A stretch of 64,000 bases of DNA from Osedax fenrisi (Eukaryota > Annelida > Polychaeta > Sabellida > Siboglinidae). The stretch spans positions 30,349,045 through 30,413,044 of the forward strand of contig OZ025245.1 in the NCBI GenBank assembly GCA_964019155.1, read 5' to 3'. Position numbers and translations under genes: made by a program. The notes beneath the pieces were generated by a model. It saw only the letters and a list, made by a program, of their open reading frames with translations. It was not told where the DNA came from and ran no database searches. The stretch's first letter is position 1. Every line of letters starts with the position of its first letter. Of this stretch, positions 1 through 9,619 are shown piece by piece.

Positions 1-279
1 CACGTCACAACTAAAACCTATAACTGCAAAAGTAACATAAATAAGTGAATTTCATCATCAATATAACAATATAACTATAACAATTAAACAGCTTCAGAAG
101 CCAACATCTCTCAAGATAATAACATCCGTTTATATAATATGGAAACCCACTACTTACTGCAACCCACGTCTTACTGACATACATACATTATAAGACAAAG
201 GTCAACTTAAATGTGACCTATCCTATTACTACTACTATACACACATACACATGATTGTGTATAGTATTAACATATCTAC

Positions 280-361
280 CAGCTGTTCACTATATTCATA
301 ATTGAGGCACTGATCTGCTGATAGTTCAGAGCTACGCTGTGATTGGTCAGTAGCGAATCCT
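280..361 (-). CDS. Candidate duplicated exon T, copy 1 (unknown protein)
   Basis: An 82-base open stretch on the minus strand, preceded by a TAG acceptor at 362-363 and followed by a GTAGAT donor. It encodes 27 complete codons, with the peptide core DQSQRSSELSADQCL, after one leading base. The same stretch occurs at 36591-36672 on the plus strand with the same length, splice motifs and reading frame downstream of its start, and with mostly conservative differences (NYEYSEQL here, HSEYSEQL there). It is richer in GC than its surroundings. The protein is not recognised; it is polar and could be helical. The case for coding is length and frame conservation between copies, which ordinary repeat homology could also produce. 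Confidence 0.4.
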
Positions 362-560
362 CTACGTGTTAAAGAGAGCAACACATGAAAGTATGTTAAG
401 GCGTTCATAGGATATTATAAATTAACAGAATATTATTGGACTATGTTTTCTTATTAATTATACCCTTAAAATAAACCACACATTTTTTGTTAGTCTAAGG
501 TCACACGACAGCCCTGTTAAGTTTATTAATCTAATAATCTATAATCTATTAAGCTATTAA

Positions 561-858
561 GCTATTAAGCTATAGGTCATGATATCTGGCTACTTTGTTG
601 TTGTGAATGAGGCTTTACAATAACTAATCATTATTATTACACACAAAGCTACGTGCTGCTAACCCTAATCCTGCCCTCTTGTATTTCAGTGTACGTCTTT
701 ATCTTAGAGCTTGTTTAGTGATTTATCTTCTCCTTCTGCTCCTCGATGTTGTGATGTTCACATGAGAGACCTGGTACAGAGACAGGCACTGGATCATCAC
801 CCTATGTACGGGGTTAGGGTTCTATTGTTGCTGTAGTCTATGGTAATGATGATAACGG
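561..858. repeat. 298-bp repeat S, copy 1
   Basis: Nearly identical to 9169-9466 in direct orientation and of equal length (298 bp). The inner end also matches 36390-36470 inverted. On the minus strand it contains a short coding-like run (CEHHNIEEQKEKI) after a CAG, which in the other copy reads CEHYNIKGQKEKI. I read it as part of the duplicated gene segment and not as an independent mobile element, because it sits next to exon C in one copy and exon T in another. Confidence 0.7.
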
Positions 859-1178
859 TATTATTAGTTTTTATTGTGGTGAATAGTATTGGTTTTTTTA
901 TTTATTATTTAAATAAGTCTTATTAATAAATTGTTATATTGAATGTTATTTGTATTAAATACTTCTATAGATTGTTAGATATTGTTAGATATTTCGTTTA
1001 TATTATATTAAAAAGTAGTATAGTATAATATATAAGGAATTACGAAATACGAATATATAAGTATATACAATGATTCAGTAAATTCTATCAAAATTATATT
1101 TATCTTTCGGCCAGGCTTGTTTATTAATGAATAAATTTATATAATACACATAATCTATACAATTATTAATAATATTGA

Positions 1179-1472
1179 TAGGGTTGTTGATTTTTGTTGT
1201 TTTTTAGATTTTTAGATTTTTTTTAAAAACGATAAAAATCAATAACAAAGCCTTATATAATTTAAAATTAAAAGGTATAATTTATAAAATATACATAATA
1301 TATACTATTATTTTTAATATTTATACTAATTTTAAATGATATAATATTGAAATTAATATATTTATCAATAATGTTATATACAATAATCAAAATAACCAAA
1401 TAAACCACAAAAAACACAAATAACCATGGTTTTTTTTATCAAAAAAACTTTCAAAAAAACTGAACAACCCTG
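1179..1472. mobile_element. hAT-like MITE, about 290 bp
   Basis: The left end reads TAGGGTTGTTGATTTTTGT and the right end, read inward, CAGGGTTGTTCAGTTTTTTT. These are inverted termini of the CAGGG type common in the hAT superfamily. The interior is AT-rich without a coding frame. The 8-base flanks do not match each other, so a target duplication is not supported here. It truncates the LINE fragment that starts at 1473. A similar single end (CAGGGTTGTTCGGTTTTTGT) is present at 55602. Confidence 0.5.
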
Positions 1473-2155
1473 GAGAGAAGCCGTAATCTAATAGTTAAAG
1501 AACACTTACATAATTGGGAGTTATCTTATAATACATTAGAGGAGTGGGACAAAAAGGAATTGAGTTATTTAATTACAATGGTGTATATGTAATAATATAC
1601 ATCTGGAATTGATTGATAATATTATGTATAAAGGGGATATATATTGAGAAGAGGAGAGGGCCGAGAACAGATCATAATATCTGATATTGTGAAAATAGAA
1701 GGTATAGAGAATTCAGAAAAGTAATATGAGATTCGTTTACTAATATAGATGCACTGCTACTTTGTAGGATGGATGAAATAGAAGTGCAGGTGTATAGAAT
1801 GTTATCAATAGAGTTATTAGAAAATTCATAGCATTATTCATTTTTAGCAATATTAAGTATTCCTAATATACATATGAGGTATATTAAGAGTCAATGGAGG
1901 GGAGAGAAGCTTAAGGGAAAGGGCAAATGAAACACGGGGATTGGATGTGAGATTATTTATTTTATTAATATGAAAATACGACTTGGTTTTAAAGATTTGT
2001 AAGAAGATAAGTTTGAGCTTATGTAGTTTTCGTTTGAAAGAAACTAGTTCTGAGGAAAACCATAGAGAGTTAGAATTCACATTAATAGTTCTAGTTTTCC
2101 GAGTGGCAAATGTATCGATCAAGTAAGATAGAGTATTATTGAGTGAATCGATGGA
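1473..2155 (-). pseudogene. CR1/L2-like LINE fragment (endonuclease-RT linker and RT start)
   Basis: Closely related to 10366-11050 in the same orientation. Translation of 1853-2122 on the minus strand gives ATRKTRTINVNSNSLWFSSE followed by a lysine/arginine-rich KRKLHKL run. That is the typical linker between the endonuclease and reverse transcriptase of CR1/L2-type non-LTR retrotransposons (the R-x-PW-F-x-E then KR-R pattern). The remainder toward 1473 corresponds to the start of RT but carries stops and frameshifts. The copy ends at a hAT-like MITE. It is dead and short; family assignment comes from remembered motif patterns, not a search. Confidence 0.65.
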
Positions 2156-2158
2156 ACA

Positions 2159-2165
<7 letters not shown>

Positions 2166-2200
<35 letters not shown>
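2166..2200. repeat. (TA)n microsatellite
   Basis: Uninterrupted TA dinucleotides just beyond the end of the LINE fragment. Confidence 0.9.
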
Positions 2201-2201
<1 letters not shown>

Positions 2202-3279
2202 TATATAAAATAGGTTATTGAGTTCAGAAAGTACAATTTAGTACATATAATTTCTGCTCAAAGAGAGCTCCTGAAATTATCTTGTAACCTATAATCACAT
2301 AAAGGGTACTCTTAAATAAAACAATAAATTACTGATAAATCGTAAAAAAAAATAAACTAAAATTTAAAATTATTGAGATAATAAAAATAGAAAATAAATA
2401 TATAGGATAAGTTAGCTGATATGTATAAAGCGCTGTTCACATGATCAATTTATTCCAGCAATTTAGCGATGGAATACTTAAGAATTTCAAAATGTAAAAG
2501 TCTATGTTTTTTCTGCGATTAATACTAAATGTTCTAATCCGAATTTATTCTAATTTTGTGACAATTTAATTAATTAATAAATAAACGCACGCACAAGTAT
2601 ACTGAAGAGTATTAATGCATACGCATTTACCTTTCTAGGGGTCAATCTATTTATAATCGTTTACGATTATAATTGATTAAAATTATGTTATTTAATCGTT
2701 AACGATCATTTAATTAATAATTAATAAATAATTAATAATAATTAATTAATAATTATAATTATAATATATAATTCGTTATCAAATTATTAAATTATGAATA
2801 TATATATATATATATATATTACCACTTTATGATTATATAATGAACTTAAGTTCATAAAATGTATGTATTTTTAAGTATTCTACTGAACAAATAGATTGCT
2901 CATGTGACCACCCTAAAATTGATACCGCTAGGGGATTTTGAAACTGGAATTCTTAATAATTCAATTTCGAAATTGCTGGAATTGCTCATGTGAAGAGCGC
3001 TTAACAATTTGATATAATTAAAATATGAGTTATAATAATGAAACTAATTAATAAACTAATAATTAACTTAATATTTGTTTAAATATTTGAGTTTTATATA
3101 TTTTTTAAATTAATTGTATTTTAGATTTTTACAGTGGTTGTTTAAATTATTCCTAAGTTTAATACAATATATGTTAATTGTGTGTAATTTACTGTTCTTA
3201 TATTGTAATAATTTATTTGTTATTCAAATTTATTAGTTATGTGGTAAGTGTTTATTAAATATATTATGTATACATAACT
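2201..3279. other. AT-rich intergenic DNA
   Basis: No exon or RNA gene is visible. The stretch contains a second (TA)n run near 2800-2820 and a patch of degenerate TTAATTAATAA words around 2700-2770. A short GC-richer patch at 2895-2950 shows no splice-bounded open frame. Confidence 0.6.
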
Positions 3280-3580
3280 GCCTATGTGGCTCAGTGGCTA
3301 AGGCGTCATACACACAAGCAGTAGGACACGGGTTCGACCCTCGTCCGGACCATTAATTAATTTTATAAAATGGGTCTCAAAATATTATTTAGAAGTGATC
3401 TTATATAATTGTTTATAAATAAATGATCGGTTCTCGTTTAAACCATGGATGCCTTAACATGAGAGCGGCTTCGAAGGGATATTAGAGCCATATATGGTTA
3501 TAAGTGAAAACTTCATCTAAGTTCCTGGATGGGATAAAAGGACTCCAGCAAATAAAAATAACAATAACAATAACAATTAA
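3280..3580 (+). mobile_element. tRNA-derived SINE, copy 1
   Basis: The first 72 bases (3280-3351) resemble a tRNA gene. A box A-like TGGCTCAGTGG lies at 3287-3297 and a canonical box B GGTTCGACCC at 3331-3340, the internal RNA polymerase III promoter. A non-tRNA body follows (GGATGCCTTAACATGAGAGC and TTCCTGGATGGGATAAAAGG), then a CAATAA-type tail at about 3550-3576. A nearly identical copy lies inverted at 8674-8966, so the family spread fairly recently. The tRNA part lacks a well-paired acceptor stem, so this is not a functional tRNA gene. Confidence 0.85.
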
Positions 3581-5049
3581 GAGATATGTAATTAATTAAT
3601 TAATATATATTTTAAATTTTAAATTTATTATATAACAAATCAGTATTATGTAATTTATATAGATTGTGTATACGATTCGGTGTTTTATTAATAAATATAA
3701 TTATTTATTGTTGTATACATATTTTATTAAGAAGAATTTAGTTAACAGATTATCAAAGAATACATATAGTTTGGTACTATTAACGAATTATAATGCGTCA
3801 TATAATACAATATATATATATATATATATATTGTAGTAATAGGGTATTATTATTAATTACAATGGACATTTTTTAAATAAATATAATAATTTTGAGGTAA
3901 ATAAAATGGAGATTATTATGCTGGTATAATGAACGGTTGATATTTAAACTTGCGTATAATGGAATAGGAAATGTAGTAATAGAGTAAACAGGATGGCAGA
4001 GTGTGAGATATGGGTATGGTACAAGAGATAAGGGGGTGGGATGCATGATGGAGAACCCTAGTTATGTAAGACAGCGCTGTTGTCGCGTGCTAACACTGTT
4101 CTTCTAGAGGAACTCTCCGAGGTCGATCCTCGTAGTCATGGTATCACCTCTCTCGCAGCTTATCTCATCTTTATCTCATCTTATCATCTCATCTCTGATC
4201 TTTATCTCGCACTTGTCGATGTTCTGCGTGTGGGAGGGTAGTAGTGAGGGTAGTGGGTAGTGGGGGTATAGGTGTAGGTCTAGTGGTGGTGCAGTAGGGG
4301 ACATGCGTAACAGCACCCCTCTTATAGACAATATACGCGATCAGATACGTAAAGGTTAGGGTAGTGGCGAGGTAATGACAACAATGATTATACATGTGGG
4401 GTTATACACGCATTGTTATTACTTATATATTATATACTTTATCCGCCCGTGTAAACCAATTATTTATTTATTATTATGATATTTTATATACTTTTTAGCT
4501 TTTTTCATGTTGTTTTTTTCAATACAATTAACTTTATATCTATCTATCTATCTACCTATATATATAAATATGAGATATATATGTTTTATTATGATATATG
4601 TCACGCTCTATTTACTATCGTAGCTGCATTACTACCTTTCCGTTACGTTCATGTTAGACTTGAGATCATCAATCTCCTCTACTGCTTCGGGTAGTTGGTA
4701 TATTGATTGTGTTAGAGGTCATGTCAAGGTTAAGTTTGTGTCACGGTGTCTATGATCGTTGTTGTGGTGGGAGGCACTTCACTATTTGTCTACACCTATT
4801 GCAATTCATGAACATAAAATAAATTACCTTTTAGTCATGTGCTTATAACATACGCATTCATTGTACGTTTATTACATAATCAATTATGTAACAATGATAA
4901 TTCATATTTTTATAATTAATTTTATTATCAAATCTTAAAATAATAATGATTAATAAAATTATCAAAATATGATATTTTATTAAGTTTATATAATCTGCTA
5001 ATATATAATATACAGTTAATATACAGCTAATATATATCTATATCAGTTA
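3581..5049. other. Mostly non-coding, with a GC-richer patch at 4000-4400
   Basis: Includes a (TA)n run at about 3811-3831. The patch at 4000-4400 is purine-rich on the plus strand and has several degenerate TCTCATCTTTA words around 4160-4205. Open frames exist on both strands there but none has convincing splice sites plus a recognisable protein. The rest is AT-rich. Confidence 0.5.
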
Positions 5050-5154
5050 CTAAGTAGGTGGTCGTGCACTAAGTAGACAAATGGATTTGTATTGAGCCCT
5101 TCTCTCTAGCATATTACTGAGAGATTTGTCTTTAGCACTGGCATCTCTGTCAGC
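5050..5154 (-). CDS. Candidate terminal exon G (unknown protein)
   Basis: A minus-strand open stretch of 35 codons including a TAG stop at 5050-5052, preceded by an acceptor-like ACCAATAG. It contains DRDASAKDKSLSNMLERRAQ, polar and probably helical, with higher GC than its neighbours. It lies downstream of the coiled-coil exons at 6.3-7.1 kb, which already have their own stop, so it would belong to another transcript or to a duplicated copy. It overlaps a small hairpin (ATTGGTTGAG / CTCAACCAAT) at 5157-5199. Weak evidence. Confidence 0.3.
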   Translation of the reverse strand, partial: ADRDASAKDKSLSNMLERRAQYKSICLLSARPPT

Positions 5155-5383
5155 CTATTGGTTGAGGGTGATAAGTAAGCTCGGAACTCTCAACCAATCA
5201 CATCGCATCACCTCATACTGTACCTACTTCGTTTGCCTTCTGATCAGTAACTTGTCAATGTCGTTTTATGACCTTGAGCTTGTTAAGTAGACCGGCGATA
5301 CACTCCTGTTGATTTCCGCTATGAATGCCTGTGAGGTGTTAGTCCATTACGGTCTGGTTAATAACTTATTCCATATCCTAATT

Positions 5384-5570
5384 ATATAATACTGAGGACA
5401 GGACATATGTTATGGTATTATCATGTGACATCGTATTGTATTAATTAGTTAATTGTAGTTTTAAAAAATTGAATTTTTTTAGGAGTTGCTTATTTAATTT
5501 TGTAATGCGGAATAAGTTATATAATATTTATATTGTGTGAATATTTCAAATAAAAATATGCTTTAATAAT
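5384..5570. repeat. Repeat X, copy 1
   Basis: About 190 bp beginning TATATAATACTGAGGACAGG, matching 34962-35155 in direct orientation. Its neighbour Y is inverted between the two loci, so X and Y have moved or flipped independently. No coding frame. Confidence 0.65.
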
Positions 5571-5689
5571 AAAAGAAATTTGTTTATAGATAGTTAAAAA
5601 TGAAATCGATGATAATTATAAAATATTAAATATTTTTACCATTTTTTAACTGTATTATATTTGTAATTGTTATATTTTTATTTTATAGT

Positions 5690-6165
5690 TTGAATATATA
5701 TTTATAGTTATGTAATTAAATTTTATAAACTTCTTTATTTATACTATCTATAATATTATGAAATAAATAGAATTTTAAATATAATATAAATAATACATTT
5801 ATTTAAAAATGAATTTATCTCAGAACAATTAATGTTCTTACACTCACTAGTATTCAACTTAGAGATCACAGTTTATGAGATATACAGTATATCATATACT
5901 GATATGTGTATTCGATATAGAAAGGATATGTATATAGATCTTTAATGTGTAATCTGTTTTCTAATACGGATATCTAGTTATATAAGCGATATAAATGATT
6001 ATGTATGAATAATTTCATACATTTGTAGAAAAAATCAAAATTAATAATAAAATACACATTACATATAGTAATATTATATTTTATAAAATATCTTCTTTAT
6101 TATTATAAGTATATATATCTAGTTTATATAGGAACAAAATGATACCAATATTCCACAAATGGTAG
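5690..6165. repeat. Repeat Y, copy 1
   Basis: About 460 bp matching 34370-34850 in reverse complement over its whole length. It includes a distinctive GC-richer core (TTCTTACACTCACTAGTATT). No open frame. I see no clean terminal inverted repeats, so it is better read as part of the inverted duplication than as a transposon. Confidence 0.7.
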
Positions 6166-6351
6166 CAATGGATATATTGATAGTAGTACTATGTATTGCC
6201 TATCTATTTACATGCTAGCAATAGCCATGTAATAGGTAGTAAATAGTGTTAGTATCATTATCAGACGGAGAGTGGGAGGTCACCATGTCCTGTCCTCGAG
6301 ATAGTGTAGTCGCTACCTCCATAATATACCCTTATACTAATACCATAACCT

Positions 6352-7144
6352 TTATATTAAGATAGTCGCTTGTGGTTTCTGCAGCTCGCCATCCTTCAGT
6401 TGTTGTTCGATGTCCTCTATCTTGTTCAGTAGTTCCTCATTCTCATCAACTAGATTATGTATTATGTACATTAGCACTGGTCATGTTTATGTTGTTAATA
6501 ATATAGAGATGTAATATTTGTACTGAAATAATGTATCATATATATATATACATATATTAACATGTAATTATCAGATATAGAGATAACAACATTTTAATTT
6601 ATCAATATACACATAATAGATAATCTGCCATAAACTTACAGGCCTCGTTCGTCCATCTCTTAATTAATATATATGACTTATACCCTCCCTTTAAGTCGGT
6701 TAATTGCATAACCTTTCTCCGAATACCAACACGCATAACGAATATATAGTAGATATATACTACACACAAATGATAACACGTTTATAAAAATAAAGGGAAA
6801 GGTGCACATAGCTACCAATGAATTCTATTCAAATGGACAGATGCCCAACAAATATATTAATATTCAGACTTATATTATATGTATTATAATATATATAGAG
6901 ACAAATACTAAATATAAATATAAAAATGAATAATATAAATTGCTAACAGATAGCAATAACACCATGAGACACTTTCATAACACATGACACTCTCGTCATC
7001 TCCCCGATATGGAGATTGACTGTGGTAAACCTTACTATCATCGAGAGCATCGCTAAGGAGTCTGTTCTCCTTAGTAATTGTGTTTCGATGGTCTACATCA
7101 TCATCGTATCTCTCGGTTACCATGGTTACATATAGAACGTCCAA
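6352..7144 (-). CDS. Two 3' exons of a putative coiled-coil protein gene
   Basis: Exon E is 7144-7036: acceptor CCACAG, then 36 codons plus one base, then a GTAAGG donor. Exon F is 6449-6352: acceptor ATAATCTAG, ending in TAA at 6352-6354. E leaves one base and F supplies two, so the frame is kept and the junction codon is ATT. E encodes a charged segment with NTITKENRLLSDALDD and F continues with DENEELLNKIEDIEQQLKDG. Together they form heptad-like leucine/isoleucine repeats typical of a coiled coil. The intron is 586 bp and AT-rich. Upstream exons may include those at 8388-8425 and 11967-12038, but their phases do not join directly, so exons are missing or the model is wrong. No family is recognised. 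Confidence 0.5.
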
Positions 7145-8387
7145 CTGTGGCTGGTAGTCTGGCATCTCTTCTCATTGGTTCTCATGCTGCCTACTGGCAA
7201 GGGTATACCTGTGTAGACTATGTGTATCAGGGTCACGAGGTCACACACGTGGGTATCACATGATAGCAGTACTGGGTGATGATAGAGAGGCTGTAGTGAA
7301 GGTGCATAATGTAATGATGCGGAGATGTAGGTTATGAATGAATGTAACGTTTCTATGTTCAAACATTACATGATTACAAGTGGGGCTAGTATTATCATTA
7401 TAAGTTAATGTTAGACCTTGTTAACATTGTTATTATTATTATGTTTTACTATGTAGATACTATTCATATCTATAGCATTTATTATATAATAAAGGGAATT
7501 TACACTATATTAATTCGAATAACATTCAAATAATAATGTAAAATATTAAATTATTTAAAGAAATTATTAATTTTAATTATTCCATATATAATTATAAAAA
7601 AATAAATAAAATAATGAATATGAATATGAAGGATCAACTTGAGCAAATTCGAAGAGAATTCTTTAAACTATAGATTAAAAAGGTTTATAGCGAACCTTAG
7701 TTTTCACTTTATCCAGTTCTATAATGACACGACTGCATTAGAATTTGGAATCGTGGAAAACCACTCTCAACTCAACGTTATGGCCTTGAAGATTGACGAC
7801 CTTGGTTTTTAAACACAGCAATGATGAAAAGCCCTTCAGCGCTACGAGTCTGCATCACCTGACAGAGGACAATTCTTACCAAATATGTGATTACAAACTA
7901 AACATATGACTAACTGAAAGCTTCTGTTACAGAGATGACATTCTAGATATCCAGTGTTGCCCTCTTGATTATCTATAATCGATTATTTAATGAGGCTATA
8001 TCATCGGCTATATGATTATTTAATAGCCCGATATTGGCTGCTTACAATTAATCATGAAGAAGATTTACTAAATATCTGGCAAGTTAAATATCTCAGAGAT
8101 TCTTATTCTTTGTTATTATTTCTACATTATAAATATACAAATAAATAAATTTTCTGAGTTCATAAAAATTATAATTTAATAATAATGAAAACATATATTT
8201 TATACTTGAGAATTCTTGTAATTAGGTGTAATATCTTCAATGAACACCTACGGTTGAATTCAATAATACGATACCAACCTTTACATGCTTCTAGAATCTC
8301 TTCCAAACCACTCTCCAGAGAGGTTAACTCCTGTGTATGTTGTTTGCTCTGCGTTTGTATTAGGCGTCCATTAGTCGTTGCAGTTAC

Positions 8388-8425
8388 TTATTCAGTTGGT
8401 GCATTTCTTGTAGGAGATCCTTGTT
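8388..8425 (-). CDS. Candidate 38-bp coiled-coil exon D
   Basis: Bounded by a CCCATAG acceptor and a GTAACT donor. It encodes NKDLLQEMHQLN with heptad-like leucines, and ends two bases into a codon. The next exon at 7144 starts in phase 0, so the two do not join directly. The short length makes chance plausible; the matching coiled-coil character and strand are the only context support. Confidence 0.3.
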
Positions 8426-8673
8426 CTATGGGAGGACATCATTCCATATTTATATCATCAAATAGAGTGAATTTCACATCATATATATTAAGTAAAAATA
8501 CATTCTCTTAATGGATTAGTTATAAGACAGCAGGGTGATAGGACATAAGTATATATTTTTGTTAAATATTTATTAAAAAATTAATTAATTAAAATTAATT
8601 CCTCATTTGTGTCAGCTGATTATATGGTATATTATATATATTGAGTTAAACCGCTTATACAACAACAAATATT

Positions 8674-8966
8674 GTTATTTTTTTTTTTTTATTTGGTGGA
8701 GTCCTTTCATCCCATCCAGGAACTTAGATGAAGTTTTCACTTATAACCATATATGGCTCTAATATCCCTTCGAAGCCGCTCTCATGTTAAGGCATCCATG
8801 GTTTTAACGAGAACCGATCATTTATTTATACACAATTATATAAGATCACTTCTAAATAATATTTTAAGACCCATTTTATAAAATTAATTAATGGTCCGGA
8901 CGAGGGTCGAACGCGTGTCCTACTGCTTGTGTGTCTGACGCCTTAGCCACTGATCCACACAGGCAG
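8674..8966 (-). mobile_element. tRNA-derived SINE, copy 2
   Basis: Reverse complement of the element at 3280-3580, with only scattered substitutions across the shared body. The tRNA-like head is at 8890-8966 with box B-like GGGTCGAAC on the plus strand, and the tail is a T/TTG-rich stretch at 8674-8692. Box B is slightly degraded compared with copy 1 (CGCGTGT instead of CACGGGT next to it). Confidence 0.85.
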
Positions 8967-9168
8967 TTTTTATAAAACAATATTTGGCACGATTTTAATA
9001 GTCTATTTTAGCTGCTTCAAATTATTTATTTAGAACATTTATTATATAGGACAAGTCAAATATCTCTGATTTTTGTGAAATATAAGACTCATTTCAATGC
9101 CTGAAATGTACATATATTTATAGCTGTTAACATCAACACTTGTAGATTACGATGTTCGATTAAATCAT

Positions 9169-9466
9169 GCTATTAAGCTATAGGTCATGATATCTGGCTA
9201 CTTTGTTGTTGTGAACGAGGCTTTACAATAACTAATCACTATTATTACACACAAAGTTACGTGCTGCTAACCCTAATCCTGCCCTCTTGTATTTCAGTGT
9301 ATGTATTTATCTTAGAGCTTGTTTAGTGATCTATCTTCTCCTTCTGCCCCTTGATGTTGTAGTGTTCACATGAGAGACCTGGTACGAAGACAAGCACAGG
9401 ATCATCGCCCTATGTACGGGGTTAGGGTTCTATTGTTGCTGTAGGCTATGGTAATGATGATAACGG
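9169..9466. repeat. 298-bp repeat S, copy 2
   Basis: Direct-orientation copy of 561-858, equal in length and highly similar. It directly adjoins exon C (9470-9543) and then a LINE 3' end, the same order seen inverted at 36.2-36.5 kb. Confidence 0.8.
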
Positions 9467-9469
9467 AAC

Positions 9470-9543
9470 CTCTTGTCGGTGGATTGAGAGAGTTTTCTGA
9501 TGTCCTGTTTGAGTTCAACTCTTTCCTATTCTAGACGTTCGAC
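9470..9543 (-). pseudogene. Duplicated coiled-coil exon C with an in-frame stop
   Basis: A 74-base stretch between an acceptor TTGAATAG and an AG|GTTCCG donor-like site. It encodes ERVELKQDIRKLSQS after GTC GAA CGT CTA GAA and a TAG stop at the sixth codon. The copy at 36295-36368 on the plus strand has ATG at that position and reads through, with the same length and phase. This copy is therefore probably broken. The reading is charged and heptad-like, as in the neighbouring exon candidates on this strand. Confidence 0.5.
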
Positions 9544-9619
9544 CTATTCAAATATACGAGCACATTATTTTAAATAAGATTGTATTACATTAATCATATA
9601 TAGGTATATATATACTATA

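Larger units (their letters stand above)
1..6165. repeat. Left arm of a decayed inverted duplication
   Basis: Several blocks in this stretch reappear reverse-complemented and in mirrored order at about 34.37-36.94 kb. Bases 1-440 match 36939-36500, 561-858 partly match 36470-36390, and 5690-6165 match 34850-34370. A LINE fragment lies between the outer blocks in both arms. The block at 5384-5570 also recurs at 34960-35155 but in direct orientation, so it has been flipped in one arm. The match begins at base 1, so the duplication may extend left of the window. Insertions specific to this arm include a SINE and a hAT-like MITE. Confidence 0.75.

Noticed and set aside
3280..3351. A tRNA gene
   Set aside because: Boxes A and B are present, but the acceptor stem pairs poorly and the sequence continues into a SINE body found twice.
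4105..4253. Plus-strand exon after TGTTCTTCTAG reading ELSEVDPRSHGITSLAAYLI
   Set aside because: Part of it is a diverged TCTCATCTTTA simple repeat, the minus strand is equally open, and no donor fits.
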